64,000 bases of DNA from assembly GCF_003667345.1 (NCBI RefSeq), contig NZ_RCWF01000001.1:124001-188000 (forward strand), read 5' to 3'. The notes beneath the pieces were generated by a model that ran no database searches, was not told where the DNA came from, and saw only the letters and a list, made by a program, of their open reading frames with translations. Each line of letters starts with the position of its first letter. Within the stretch, counting starts at the first letter, position 1. Below, piece by piece: positions 53,730 to 63,025 of the stretch. The stretch is from Poseidonibacter antarcticus (GTDB taxonomy: Bacteria; Campylobacterota; Campylobacteria; Campylobacterales; Arcobacteraceae). The position numbers were made by a program, and so were the translations under genes.

Positions 53730-53757
53730 AAAAGAAGTGAAATAATTCACTTCTTTT
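53730..53757 (-). terminator. Terminator of heme-type receptor gene
   Basis: Perfect 12-bp stem (AAAAGAAGTGAA with 53746-53757), 4-nt loop, 5 bp past the receptor stop; the minus-strand arm ends in TTTT followed by ATATT. Confidence 0.75.
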
Positions 53758-53761
53758 TATT

Positions 53762-55930
53762 TTAGAATGTTACATTCATACTTAACCAAAATTCTCTTCT
53801 TTTTTGAGCTAAGTTATAAGAATAATCTTCTACAAGTTCACCATCATCTGAGTAGATTTTAGTACCTGTAAAATCTTTATCAAATAAATTGTTAATTGCA
53901 CCATTAAAAGTTACATTTTTAGATAATTTATAAGAACCACCTAAATTAAATACTTGGAAATCATCGTAGTAATCATCATAGTCATCATACCATCTACCTT
54001 TTTCACCAGACATTTTGATAAATGTATTCCATTTAGGATTAATTTGCCAATCAACTATTACATTATATAAATGCTCTGCACTTGATCCCAAAGGATTTCC
54101 TGTATCATCTCTTTGTGAATCTGTATAAGTATAATTACCTTTAAGTGATACAGCATTTGTAATATTATACTTCCCTGCAATTTCAATACCTTTTATTGTA
54201 GCATCACCAATATTTTGCATTTGTCCAGCAATTACACCAAAATCAGCCCATTCTTCTGGAATATCAATATTTTCATCACTTCTTTCAATTTTATCTCTAA
54301 AATCATTTTGGAATAATGTTATATTAAAATTATGCCCATTTTCATGAGTATAATATGCTGCAAGTTCTTTATTTAAACTTTTTTCTGGTTTTAAATCAGG
54401 ATTTCCAAACCAAGGTTTAGTACCTTGTCCACCAAAACCTGTAACTCCATCAAATAAATCACTTGTTTTAGGTGTTTTATAACCTGTAGAAACTCCACCT
54501 TTAAAAGTCCAGTTTTCATTTAAACTATAAATAGCATATCCCCTTGGACTTATATTACTTCCAAATGAATCATGATTATCATATCTAAGACCTGTAGTAA
54601 ATGAAAAATCATCAGTAGTCATCCACGTATCTTCTGCGAATAAAGCCCATTGTTTATAATCTAATGTAATTCCAGATTCAGTAACAGAATTAGCAGTCAT
54701 TCCAAATACACCATCTTCCATTTCACCCTCTACATATTGTCCACCAACAACAATTAGGTGATTATCTAAAGGCATTTCAAACTTTGCATCATAAGTAGTA
54801 TTTTGCGATTTTAAAGTTCTCCCTGGTCTTGGCATAAGTGCAGCAAATTCTGAATTTTGAAGTGCTTCATCAACACTTTGCCAATTTTCTCCATTTCCAT
54901 TTGTATTATTTGCAATAAATTGTCTTTGTGATGCATTTAATGGTAAACTTCTTCCAAAGTTTTCAGAACTAATATGATGTACCCCTATTGTACTCTTCCC
55001 TAAATCCCAATTTCCTTCATGTGAAATTGAATATTGTTCCCTTTCCATTCTTTGAATTTCATCATATCCAACTCTTTGTGTATCAAAAATAGTATCATAT
55101 GAATCTATTGTTCCAATTTGTCCTTCACTATTATCATATTTTTGTTTTGAAATATCATAATCAACTTTAATTGTATGATTATCATTTGGTGTAAAAGTTA
55201 AACCTGTTCCAAATGACCAGTTTTGATTATCCATAGTTTGCCCAGAACCACCAAAAGTACTTCCACTGCTTGTTTCAGGATTTGATTCTTCTTTATCGTA
55301 ATAACTTCCTCTTAAACTTAAACCTAATTTATTTTCAATAAGTGGACCTGAAATTGCAATATCACTTGTAGTATCATTTCCAAATTGACTATCTGATTGA
55401 AATGTTTTACTTTGAGTAAATGAACCTGTCCATTTTTTAGATATCTTTTTTGTAATAATATTTACAACACCACCCATAGCATCTGCACCATAAAGTGTAG
55501 ACATTGGACCTCTAATTATCTCAATTCTTTCAATCATTTCAAGTGGTGGTAAGTTTGCACTTTGGAATCCACCAAAACTATTTGGATAAATATCACCATT
55601 ATTATTTTGTTTTTTACCATCAATCATAATAAGCGTATAATCAGAACCCATACCTCTTATACTAATACTACCTTGACCTGATTTATCTCTAGTTTCACCA
55701 ATATCAACACCTTCAATATCTCTTACAGCATCAAGTAAATTTGTATATGGTTTTTTTTGTAAATCAGCTTTTGATACAACAGAAATACTAGCTGGTGCAT
55801 CTGCTAATTTCTGTTCATATCCAGAAGCAGTACTTACTGTAATATCATCTATTGTAGTAGTTTCATTCGCAGTTAATGAACTTTGAGATAATAATAGTGC
55901 AGCAAGAGAACTTGCAATTTTAAATTTCAT
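53762..55930 (-). CDS. TonB-dependent receptor, heme/iron type
   Basis: 722 aa. Signal peptide about 1-21; TonB box-like DDITVSTAS; plug (about 35-155) with SIRGMGSDYTLIMIDGKKQ and RIEIIRGPMSTLYGADAMGG; barrel ending WLSMNVTF. The plug matches the CirA/FepA/heme receptor group. The hemP gene just upstream and the Fur-like box favour heme or another iron source; sequence alone does not fix the ligand. AAGGAAAATAA precedes the ATG. Confidence 0.87.
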   Translation of the reverse strand: MKFKIASSLAALLLSQSSLTANETTTIDDITVSTASGYEQKLADAPASISVVSKADLQKKPYTNLLDAVRDIEGVDIGETRDKSGQGSISIRGMGSDYTLIMIDGKKQNNNGDIYPNSFGGFQSANLPPLEMIERIEIIRGPMSTLYGADAMGGVVNIITKKISKKWTGSFTQSKTFQSDSQFGNDTTSDIAISGPLIENKLGLSLRGSYYDKEESNPETSSGSTFGGSGQTMDNQNWSFGTGLTFTPNDNHTIKVDYDISKQKYDNSEGQIGTIDSYDTIFDTQRVGYDEIQRMEREQYSISHEGNWDLGKSTIGVHHISSENFGRSLPLNASQRQFIANNTNGNGENWQSVDEALQNSEFAALMPRPGRTLKSQNTTYDAKFEMPLDNHLIVVGGQYVEGEMEDGVFGMTANSVTESGITLDYKQWALFAEDTWMTTDDFSFTTGLRYDNHDSFGSNISPRGYAIYSLNENWTFKGGVSTGYKTPKTSDLFDGVTGFGGQGTKPWFGNPDLKPEKSLNKELAAYYTHENGHNFNITLFQNDFRDKIERSDENIDIPEEWADFGVIAGQMQNIGDATIKGIEIAGKYNITNAVSLKGNYTYTDSQRDDTGNPLGSSAEHLYNVIVDWQINPKWNTFIKMSGEKGRWYDDYDDYYDDFQVFNLGGSYKLSKNVTFNGAINNLFDKDFTGTKIYSDDGELVEDYSYNLAQKRREFWLSMNVTF

Positions 55931-56020
55931 TTATTTTCCTTATAAAGTATATTGTAATATTTGGCTGGCTATTTATTTAGAAGAATACTTAAAATTTTTG
56001 CTTGCTATTTTATTTTTTGT

Positions 56021-56152
56021 TATTTTGTTAAGATTAGTTTATTCGCTTTTGTAATTCTCAATTGATATTCTTGATTATCATGAATTATTGTTATAATATT
56101 TGAGTGAATAAAGATTTCTTCAGTATTAATTTTCTTTTCTTTTTTTTCCATA
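56021..56152 (-). CDS. hemP: Hemin uptake protein HemP
   Basis: 43 aa from the ATG at 56152 with GGAGAG upstream. The product starts MEKKEKKINTEEIF and ends YQLRITKANKLILTK, the conserved C-terminal signature of HemP (LxxxxxxKLILTK). HemP genes lie next to heme receptors in many proteobacteria and are needed for their expression in some. Here it precedes the TonB receptor by 90 bp, same strand, below a Fur-like box. Confidence 0.85.
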
Positions 56153-56182
56153 ACTCTCCAATTAAATCTTTTAAATTATTTA

Positions 56183-56209
56183 TTAACAAAATGTTAATGG
56201 GATGTTAAC
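56183..56209 (-). promoter_or_regulatory. Three 11-bp-spaced TTAAC repeats upstream of hemP
   Basis: Plus-strand ATTAA, GTTAA and GTTAA start at 56183, 56194 and 56205 (11-bp period); on the minus strand TTAAC, TTAAC, TTAAT approach hemP. A poor -10 (AAAGAT, 56167-56172) sits at the same 10-nt distance as in the two other promoters with this motif. Confidence 0.5.
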
Positions 56210-56236
56210 AAAGGTAGTCTTAAATTCTTATAAAAG

Positions 56237-56251
56237 TGATAATTAGTATCA
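56237..56251. promoter_or_regulatory. Fur-box-like palindrome
   Basis: TGATAATTAGTATCA, flanked by further A/T, is an inverted TGATA-N5-TATCA as in Fur boxes (GATAATGATAATCATTATC). Located about 85 bp upstream of the hemP ATG, it suggests iron-repressed transcription of hemP and the receptor. Confidence 0.65.
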
Positions 56252-56266
56252 TTACTGATTAGAAGT

Positions 56267-56302
56267 GTAAACCTTAAAATATTAAATTATTTTAAGGTTT
56301 AC
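56267..56302. terminator. 15-bp perfect inverted repeat after lpd
   Basis: GTAAACCTTAAAATA (56267-56281) and its exact complement (56288-56302), 6-nt loop, 28 bp past the lpd stop. It probably ends the aceEF-lpd transcript, though no U-tract follows on the minus strand. Confidence 0.5.
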
Positions 56303-56329
56303 TTTGTAGTTTTTGTTAGTTTAAAAGAA

Positions 56330-57760
56330 TTATTTTTTCTTTACAGCTTTTGCATTTGGTAAATCTGTAATAGAACCATCATAAATCTCAGCAGCCATTC
56401 CTATTGACTCATGAAGAGTAGGATGAGCATGAATCGTTAGCGCAATATCTTCAGCATCACAATCCATTTCTAAAGCTAGCGAAATTTCACCTAAAAGTTC
56501 TCCCGCATTTTCTCCAACTAAAGCACCACCTAAAAGTTGGTTAGTGTCTTTGTTGAATATTAATTTAGTCATACCTGTAGTTGAAACATCACTTGCTAAT
56601 GCACGTCCTGATGCACTCCATGGGAAAGATGAAACTTCATAGTTTATACCACTTTCTTTTGCTTCATTTTCAGTCATACCAGCCCATGCAATCTCAGGGA
56701 ATGTATAAGCTATTGATGGTATTTGTTTAGGTTCAAAGAATACATTGTGTCCTGCTATTACTTCAGCTGCTACGTGACCTTCATGAACAGCTTTATGTGC
56801 TAGCATTGGTTGACCTATAATATCTCCAATTGCAAAGATATGATTTACTTTTGTTCTAAGTTGGCTATCAACTTTGATTAAACCTTTTTCATCAACTTCA
56901 ACACCTGTATTTTCAAGTCCAATTTTGTTTCCATTTGCACTTCTTCCAAGAGCAACTAAAACAGCATCGTATAAAATACCTTCTTTAGGAGCATTATCAC
57001 CCTTAAACTCTACATATACTCCATCACTTTTAGGAATAATAGATTCTGTTTGAGTTTTAGTCATAATATTAAATCTATCTTTATTTGCTTTTGTATAAAG
57101 TTTAATTAAATCTTTATCAGTTCCTGTCATTAGTTGTGTACCACGAATAGCAACATCTACTTGACTTCCAAGTGTTGAATAAACAGTACCCATTTCTAAA
57201 CCAATAATTCCACCACCTAAAACTAAAAGTTTTTTTGGAATTTCTTTTATTTCTAAAGCATCTGTTGAATCCCAAATTCTAGGATCTTCATGAGGAATAA
57301 ATGACATTTTACTACTTTGACTACCAGCTGCGATAATACAATTATCAAAAGTCACTTTTCTTTTTTCACCTGTTGATAAAACAACTTCAACACTATTATC
57401 ATCTAAAAATGAAGCATACCCTTGAAGAGTATTAACTTTTCTCATTTTTGACATAGCACCTAAACCATCAGTTAGTTTCTTTACAACACCACTTTTATAA
57501 GCAGCAATTTTTTCAATATCTATAGAAGGAGCAGAAAAACTAATTCCTGCTTTTTCTACATGCTTCGCTTCTTCTGCTACTTTGGCAATATGAAGTAATG
57601 CTTTTGAAGGAATACAACCAACATTTAAACAAACTCCACCAAGTGTTTCGTATCTTTCTACTAAAACAGTTTCTAAACCTAAATCAGCACATCTAAATGC
57701 AGCTGAATAACCACCAGGTCCAGCCCCTATTACTAAAACTTGAGTTTTAATTTCTTCCAT
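56330..57760 (-). CDS. lpd: Dihydrolipoyl dehydrogenase (E3)
   Basis: 476 aa. Reoxidises the lipoyl group of AceF with NAD+. FAD motif VLVIGAGPGGYSAAFRCA, redox Cys44/Cys49 in GGVCLNVGCIPSK, NAD motif VLGGGIIGLEMGTVYS, GRSANGNKIGL and the C-terminal His-Glu pair in HAHPTLHESIG. Third gene of the pyruvate dehydrogenase operon, 11 bp after aceF. Confidence 0.95.
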   Translation of the reverse strand: MEEIKTQVLVIGAGPGGYSAAFRCADLGLETVLVERYETLGGVCLNVGCIPSKALLHIAKVAEEAKHVEKAGISFSAPSIDIEKIAAYKSGVVKKLTDGLGAMSKMRKVNTLQGYASFLDDNSVEVVLSTGEKRKVTFDNCIIAAGSQSSKMSFIPHEDPRIWDSTDALEIKEIPKKLLVLGGGIIGLEMGTVYSTLGSQVDVAIRGTQLMTGTDKDLIKLYTKANKDRFNIMTKTQTESIIPKSDGVYVEFKGDNAPKEGILYDAVLVALGRSANGNKIGLENTGVEVDEKGLIKVDSQLRTKVNHIFAIGDIIGQPMLAHKAVHEGHVAAEVIAGHNVFFEPKQIPSIAYTFPEIAWAGMTENEAKESGINYEVSSFPWSASGRALASDVSTTGMTKLIFNKDTNQLLGGALVGENAGELLGEISLALEMDCDAEDIALTIHAHPTLHESIGMAAEIYDGSITDLPNAKAVKKK

Positions 57761-57771
57761 TTTCCAACTCC

Positions 57772-59442
57772 TTAAAGATTTAGTAATCTAATATCACTTA
57801 AAAGTTCTGCTAATGTTGTAGTAAATCTAGCACCATCTGCACCATCTATAACTTTATGGTTATAAGATAAACTTAAAGGTAAAATTAATCTTGGTTTGAA
57901 TTTCTTTCCATTAAACACAGGTTTAATTTGAGATTTTGAAATTCCTAAAATCGCAACTTCAGGTGCATTTATAATTGGAGTGAAATAAGTTCCACCAATT
58001 CCACCTAAACTTGAAATTGTAAAACAACCACCTTGCATATCAGCAGAAGTTAATTTTCCATCTCTTGCTTTTACTGAAAGTGCTGCTAATTCAATAGCAA
58101 TTTCTTTAAAGCCTTTTTTATGGGCATCTTTAATAACAGGAACTAATAATCCATTTGGTGTATCAACAGCAACACCAATATTAAAGTATTTTTTCATAAT
58201 TAACTCTTGACCATCTACACTTAGACTTGAGTTGAATTTTGGATGAATTTGTAAAGCTTTTACAACAGCCTTAATAATAAATACTAAAGGTGAAAGTTTG
58301 AAATCTTTTGCAATTGCATTTTGTTCTTTTCTAAACTTTTCAAGTTCTGTAATATCAGCTTCATCAAATTGTGCAACATGAGGCATAGCTAAATAGTTTT
58401 TATGTAAGAATGGACCTGAAACTTTTTGAACACGACTAAGTTCAACTTTTTGGATTTCTCCAAATGCTGAGAAATCAATCTCTTTTGCTTCAGGAAGATT
58501 AAATCCAACATCAATTCCTGTTCTACTTGATGGTTTATTTAATTGTTCTTTTACATATTCTCTAATATCTTCTTTAACAATTCTACCTTTTTTAGCACTT
58601 CCTTTTACAAAACCTAAGTCAACACCATATGCTCTTGCAATTTTACGTACACTAGGTGATGCATAAACTTTTGCAGCTTTTTTTGTTAAAACTTTACTTT
58701 CTTCGCTATGAGTACTAGCAGCTGCCACTTCTTGAACAGTAGGTCTTGAAGGAGTTGCTTTTTCAACTACAACAGGAGTACTTGAAGTATTTAAAGCTGG
58801 AGTTGGAACTTTATTTTCAATTACAACAGTTTTAATTATTTTTGCAATTAAATCACCACTATTTATTTTCATTCCAGTTTCTACAAATAGTTCAATGATT
58901 TCTCCACTAAAAGGTGCAGGTACATCCATCGATGCCTTTTCAGTTTCTAAAGTAATAAGACCATCATCAATTCTAATAATATCTCCTACTTTAACCATAA
59001 CATCAATTACATCAACATCTTTATCAGCCCCTAAGTCTGGAACTTTTACTTCTTCCACAACTGATTTTATTGATTGTTCTTTTACAAATTGAGTAGAAGT
59101 CTGTGAGACAGTAGTCTCTTCTGCTTGAGTTTCAACTTTTGGTGTTTCAACTTTTTTCTCTTCTTTTACTTCTACTTTTGGTTCTTCTTCTGAGACTTCA
59201 TCTTCTGCTTCAATTCTAGCAATCAAATCTCCACTATTTACTTTCATACCAACTTCTAATAAAATTTCTTTTATAACTCCTGCATGTTCTGTTGGAACAT
59301 CCATTGAAGCTTTTTCAGTTTCTAGTGTAATAAGTCCATCTTCAACTTCAACTTTATCCCCGATTTTAACCATAACATCGATTAAATCAACATCCTTATC
59401 AGCCCCTAAATCAGGAATAAAAATATCATATATTTTTGCCAT
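57772..59442 (-). CDS. aceF: Dihydrolipoyl acetyltransferase (E2)
   Basis: 556 aa. Two lipoyl domains with target Lys44 and Lys169 (each in ETEKASMDVP), flexible Glu/Val/Thr-rich linkers, an E3/E1-binding domain (about 260-298: SPSVRKIARAYGVDL) and the catalytic domain (about 325-556) with HKVIDGADGARF. Two lipoyl domains, against three in E. coli, explain the shorter length. The lipoyl groups could come from the LipM-like protein and LipA encoded nearby. Confidence 0.95.
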   Translation of the reverse strand: MAKIYDIFIPDLGADKDVDLIDVMVKIGDKVEVEDGLITLETEKASMDVPTEHAGVIKEILLEVGMKVNSGDLIARIEAEDEVSEEEPKVEVKEEKKVETPKVETQAEETTVSQTSTQFVKEQSIKSVVEEVKVPDLGADKDVDVIDVMVKVGDIIRIDDGLITLETEKASMDVPAPFSGEIIELFVETGMKINSGDLIAKIIKTVVIENKVPTPALNTSSTPVVVEKATPSRPTVQEVAAASTHSEESKVLTKKAAKVYASPSVRKIARAYGVDLGFVKGSAKKGRIVKEDIREYVKEQLNKPSSRTGIDVGFNLPEAKEIDFSAFGEIQKVELSRVQKVSGPFLHKNYLAMPHVAQFDEADITELEKFRKEQNAIAKDFKLSPLVFIIKAVVKALQIHPKFNSSLSVDGQELIMKKYFNIGVAVDTPNGLLVPVIKDAHKKGFKEIAIELAALSVKARDGKLTSADMQGGCFTISSLGGIGGTYFTPIINAPEVAILGISKSQIKPVFNGKKFKPRLILPLSLSYNHKVIDGADGARFTTTLAELLSDIRLLNL

Positions 59443-59452
59443 TTTTAACTCC

Positions 59453-62125
59453 TTATGATTTTAATGGATTGATTTTATTTGCATCAATTCCATATTTTTT
59501 CATAGCATCAGTAGCAACATCTTTTTTGATTTTACCATTTATTGCAAGTTGTGCTAAAACAGTATAAACAATAAAGTTAGTATCAACTTCAAAGAAACTT
59601 CTTAAGTTTGCTCTACTATCACTTCTACCATATCCATCTGTTCCTAAGGCTTTAAATGTTCCTTTTACAAATGGTGCTATTTGTTCTGAATATGTTTTTA
59701 CATAATCAGTTGCTGAAATAATGATATTTTCTTCATCATCTCCTAAAAGAGTATTTACATAAGAAGATTTTTGTTCTTTATCTAAATTTAAAAGATTATG
59801 TCTTTCTACATCTTGAGCTTCACGAGCTAATTCATTATAAGAAGTAGCAGAATAAATATCACTAGAAATTCCATACTCATCTTTTAAAATATCAGCAGCT
59901 TTTAGAATTTCTTGGAAAATAGAACCAGAACCTAATAATTTAACTTTAAAGTCATTTTTAGCTTCAACAGTTTTAAGTTTATAAATACCTTTAATAATAC
60001 CTTCAGCAGCATTTTCAGGCATTGCTGGTTGTTTATAATTTTCATTTAACGTTGTAATATAATAGAAAACATCTTCTTGTTTTTCACCATACATTCTTTC
60101 TATTCCATCTTGAATTACTACAGCAACTTCATATCCGTAAGTTGGATCATAAGTAACACAATTTGGAATTGTATTTGCTAAAATATGTGAATGACCATCT
60201 TCATGTTGAAGACCTTCACCATTTAATGTAGTTCTACCACTTGTACCACCAACTAGGAAACCTCTTGATCTTTGATCACCTGCTGCCCAACATAAATCAC
60301 CTGTTCTTTGGAATCCAAACATTGAGTAAAATACATAGAATGGAATCATAGGACAATCATTTACAGAATAAGAAGTAGCTGCTGCAATCCATGAACTCAT
60401 TGCACCTAATTCATTAATTCCTTCTTGTAAAACTTGACCTTTTATATCTTCTTTATAGTAAGCTACTTGTTCTTTATCTTGTGGAATATATTTTTGTCCA
60501 GCTGATGAATAAATACCAACTTGTCTAAACATACCTTCCATTCCAAAAGTTCTAGCTTCATCAGGAACAATAGGAACAATTTTTTTACCAATTTTTTTAT
60601 CTTTAATTAACACATTTAAGACTCTAACAAGTGCCATAGTTGTAGAAATCTCTCTATCACCACTACCTTTTGTTATCGAATCAAATGCGCTAAGTGCTGG
60701 AAGTTCAAGTTTTGTAGAGAATTTTTCTCTTCTTTGAGGAACAAATCCACCAAGATTTTCTCTTTTTTCTTTCATGTATTTAACTTCAGCTGAATCCTCT
60801 TCTGGTCTATAATAAGAGAATTTTTCTACTTCTTCATCTGAAATTGGAATATCAAATCTATCTCTAAACTTGATTAAGTCAGAAGAATTTACTTTTTTTA
60901 CACCATGAGCAATATTCATACCCTCAGCAGCAGCACCCATTCCATAACCTTTTACAGTTTTTGCTAATATAACTGATGGTCGTCCAACAGTTTCATTTGC
61001 TCTTTTAAATGCAGCATAAACTTTTACAGGATCATGTCCACCTCTATTTAATTTCCAAATCTGATCATCACTCATATTTTCTACAAGTTTTGCAGTTTCT
61101 GGATATTTATTAAAGAAGTTTTCTCTTGTATAAGCTCCACCTTTTTGTTTAAAGTTTTGATATTCACCATCAACAGTTTTTTCCATAAGTTCAAGAAGTT
61201 TTCCTGAAGTATCTTTTGCAAGAAGTTGATCCCAAAGGCTTCCCCAAATTACTTTTAATACTTCCCAACCAGCACCTCTGAACTCACCTTCAAGTTCTTG
61301 GATAATTTTTCCATTTCCACGAACTGGACCATCAAGTCTTTGTAAGTTACAATTTACAACAAATATTAAGTTGTCTAATCCTTCTCTACCTGCTAATCCA
61401 ATAGCTCCAAGAGATTCAGGTTCATCTGTTTCACCATCACCTAAGAAACAATAAACTTTTTGATCTGAACAATCTTTTATTCCTCTATGAGTAAGATATT
61501 TTAAGAATCTTGCTTGATAAATAGATTGTATTGGTCCAAGACCCATTGAAACAGTAGGGAATTGCCAATAGTTTGGCATAAGCATTGGATGTGGATATGA
61601 TGATAGTCCATCATTAAATGCTTCTTGTCTAAAGTTATCCATTTGATCTTCAGAGATTCTTCCTTCAATATAACTTCTTGCATAAATACCTGGAGAAATA
61701 TGACCTTGGAAATATATTAAATCTCCACCGTCTTTTTCAGTTGGTGCTTTAAAAAAGTGATTAAAAGCAACATCATATATTGTTGCTGATGATTGAAAAG
61801 ATGCAATATGACCACCAAGTTCTAAATTCTTTTTAGATGCTCTTAGTACCATAATTTGCGCATTCCACCTAATTATAGATCTGATTTTTCTTTCAATATC
61901 CATATTTGCAGGCATATTTGGCTCTTCATTTGGCGAAATAGTATTTATATAAGCTGTTGTTGCGTCATATGGCAAATGCCCACCACTTCTTCTTGACTTA
62001 TCAATTAACTTTTCAAGTAAAAAATGAACTCTTTGTATACCTTCTTCTTCAATAACTGCCTCTAAAGCCTCAATCCATTCTTGAGTCTCTAACGGGTTAA
62101 TATCTTCTAAATTTAACGATGACAT
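59453..62125 (-). CDS. aceE: Pyruvate dehydrogenase E1, homodimeric
   Basis: 890 aa, same length as E. coli AceE (887 aa). Motifs: GGHIASFQSSATIYDVAFNH, FQGHISPGIYARSY, the ThDP site FLGDGETDEPESLGAIGLAGREGLDNLIFVVNCNLQ, KGYGMGAAAEGMNIAHGVKK and GRTTLNGEGLQHEDGHSH. Decarboxylates pyruvate and acetylates E2. Many Campylobacterota use pyruvate:ferredoxin oxidoreductase instead, so a full PDH operon is notable. 10 bp before aceF. Confidence 0.96.
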   Translation of the reverse strand: MSSLNLEDINPLETQEWIEALEAVIEEEGIQRVHFLLEKLIDKSRRSGGHLPYDATTAYINTISPNEEPNMPANMDIERKIRSIIRWNAQIMVLRASKKNLELGGHIASFQSSATIYDVAFNHFFKAPTEKDGGDLIYFQGHISPGIYARSYIEGRISEDQMDNFRQEAFNDGLSSYPHPMLMPNYWQFPTVSMGLGPIQSIYQARFLKYLTHRGIKDCSDQKVYCFLGDGETDEPESLGAIGLAGREGLDNLIFVVNCNLQRLDGPVRGNGKIIQELEGEFRGAGWEVLKVIWGSLWDQLLAKDTSGKLLELMEKTVDGEYQNFKQKGGAYTRENFFNKYPETAKLVENMSDDQIWKLNRGGHDPVKVYAAFKRANETVGRPSVILAKTVKGYGMGAAAEGMNIAHGVKKVNSSDLIKFRDRFDIPISDEEVEKFSYYRPEEDSAEVKYMKEKRENLGGFVPQRREKFSTKLELPALSAFDSITKGSGDREISTTMALVRVLNVLIKDKKIGKKIVPIVPDEARTFGMEGMFRQVGIYSSAGQKYIPQDKEQVAYYKEDIKGQVLQEGINELGAMSSWIAAATSYSVNDCPMIPFYVFYSMFGFQRTGDLCWAAGDQRSRGFLVGGTSGRTTLNGEGLQHEDGHSHILANTIPNCVTYDPTYGYEVAVVIQDGIERMYGEKQEDVFYYITTLNENYKQPAMPENAAEGIIKGIYKLKTVEAKNDFKVKLLGSGSIFQEILKAADILKDEYGISSDIYSATSYNELAREAQDVERHNLLNLDKEQKSSYVNTLLGDDEENIIISATDYVKTYSEQIAPFVKGTFKALGTDGYGRSDSRANLRSFFEVDTNFIVYTVLAQLAINGKIKKDVATDAMKKYGIDANKINPLKS

Positions 62126-62306
62126 AAATCTCCTTTGAAAAATAATACTTAATTCTTAAAATTATATTAATTATTAATATTAGTTTTTTATTATAATTGA
62201 ATCTAAATTATAATAAACTTACACGTTTACTAAAATTCATAATTTTTTTAAACTCTTCTTAAATAGAAGTATTATAAAAATATATAAATTAAACTTAAGG
62301 CCTGAA

Positions 62307-63020
62307 ATGATTTTTAACAATAAATTTAGATTTATTATATCTCAAAATCTTGATGCAAAAGCTAACTCTAGTATAGATTCTGCATTATTTAAAGCTTTTA
62401 AAAAAGATAGTTTACCAGTTTTACGGCTATATTCGTGGCAAGATAGCGTTACTTTTGGGCTTTCTCAAAATCCAAGTGATTATGTAACACTATTAGAAGA
62501 GTATAAAAATAATTTTGCAAAAAGAATAACAGGAGGTGGAGTATTGTTTCATGGACATGATATTTCATATTCCTTAATAATTCCAACTAGTTATATACAA
62601 AACAAGGGAGTAAAAGAAACTTATGAGTTAATTTGTTCTTTTATTCTTGAATTTTATTCTAGTTTTGGTTTAAAAGCCAATTTTGCAAAAGATATAGAAG
62701 AGATAATTTTAAGCAAAAATGCATTTTGCCAAGTGGGATTTGAAGCTTATGATATTATAATCAATGGAAAAAAGATTGGTGGAAATGCACAAAAGAGATC
62801 AAAAAATGTGATTTTCCAACATGGTTCAATTCCTTTAAAAACTATTGAAAAAAACGAAAGATACGGCTCATCTTTGGAAGATTTCTCTATTAATATAGAT
62901 TTTAATCAAGCTAAAGAAGCTTTACAAAAAGCATTTATTAAAACATTTAATGCACAGTTAATAGATTCTAAATTAGATGAAAATGAACAAAAAATATATA
63001 ATGAATTATACGAAGGATAA
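62307..63020 (+). CDS. Lipoate-protein ligase family, LipM-like octanoyltransferase
   Basis: 237 aa of the BPL/LplA/LipB fold. RITGGGVLFHGHDISYSL (about 73-90) is the substrate loop; KKIGGNAQKRSKNVIFQHGSIPL (about 155-177) holds the conserved Lys156. Cys141 in AFCQVGFEAYDI lies where LipM enzymes carry their acyl-thioester Cys, before the KIxGxAQxR motif. The C-terminal accessory domain of LplA is absent. Octanoyl transfer from ACP, followed by LipA, would give lipoyl-AceF without external lipoate; this is inference. Confidence 0.75.
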   Translation: MIFNNKFRFIISQNLDAKANSSIDSALFKAFKKDSLPVLRLYSWQDSVTFGLSQNPSDYVTLLEEYKNNFAKRITGGGVLFHGHDISYSLIIPTSYIQNKGVKETYELICSFILEFYSSFGLKANFAKDIEEIILSKNAFCQVGFEAYDIIINGKKIGGNAQKRSKNVIFQHGSIPLKTIEKNERYGSSLEDFSINIDFNQAKEALQKAFIKTFNAQLIDSKLDENEQKIYNELYEG

Positions 63021-63025
63021 ATATT

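Noticed and set aside
56267-56302. 15-bp inverted repeat as an operator or transposon end
   Set aside because: Single copy, no duplicated flanks or transposase; position after lpd makes a terminator likelier despite the missing U-tract.
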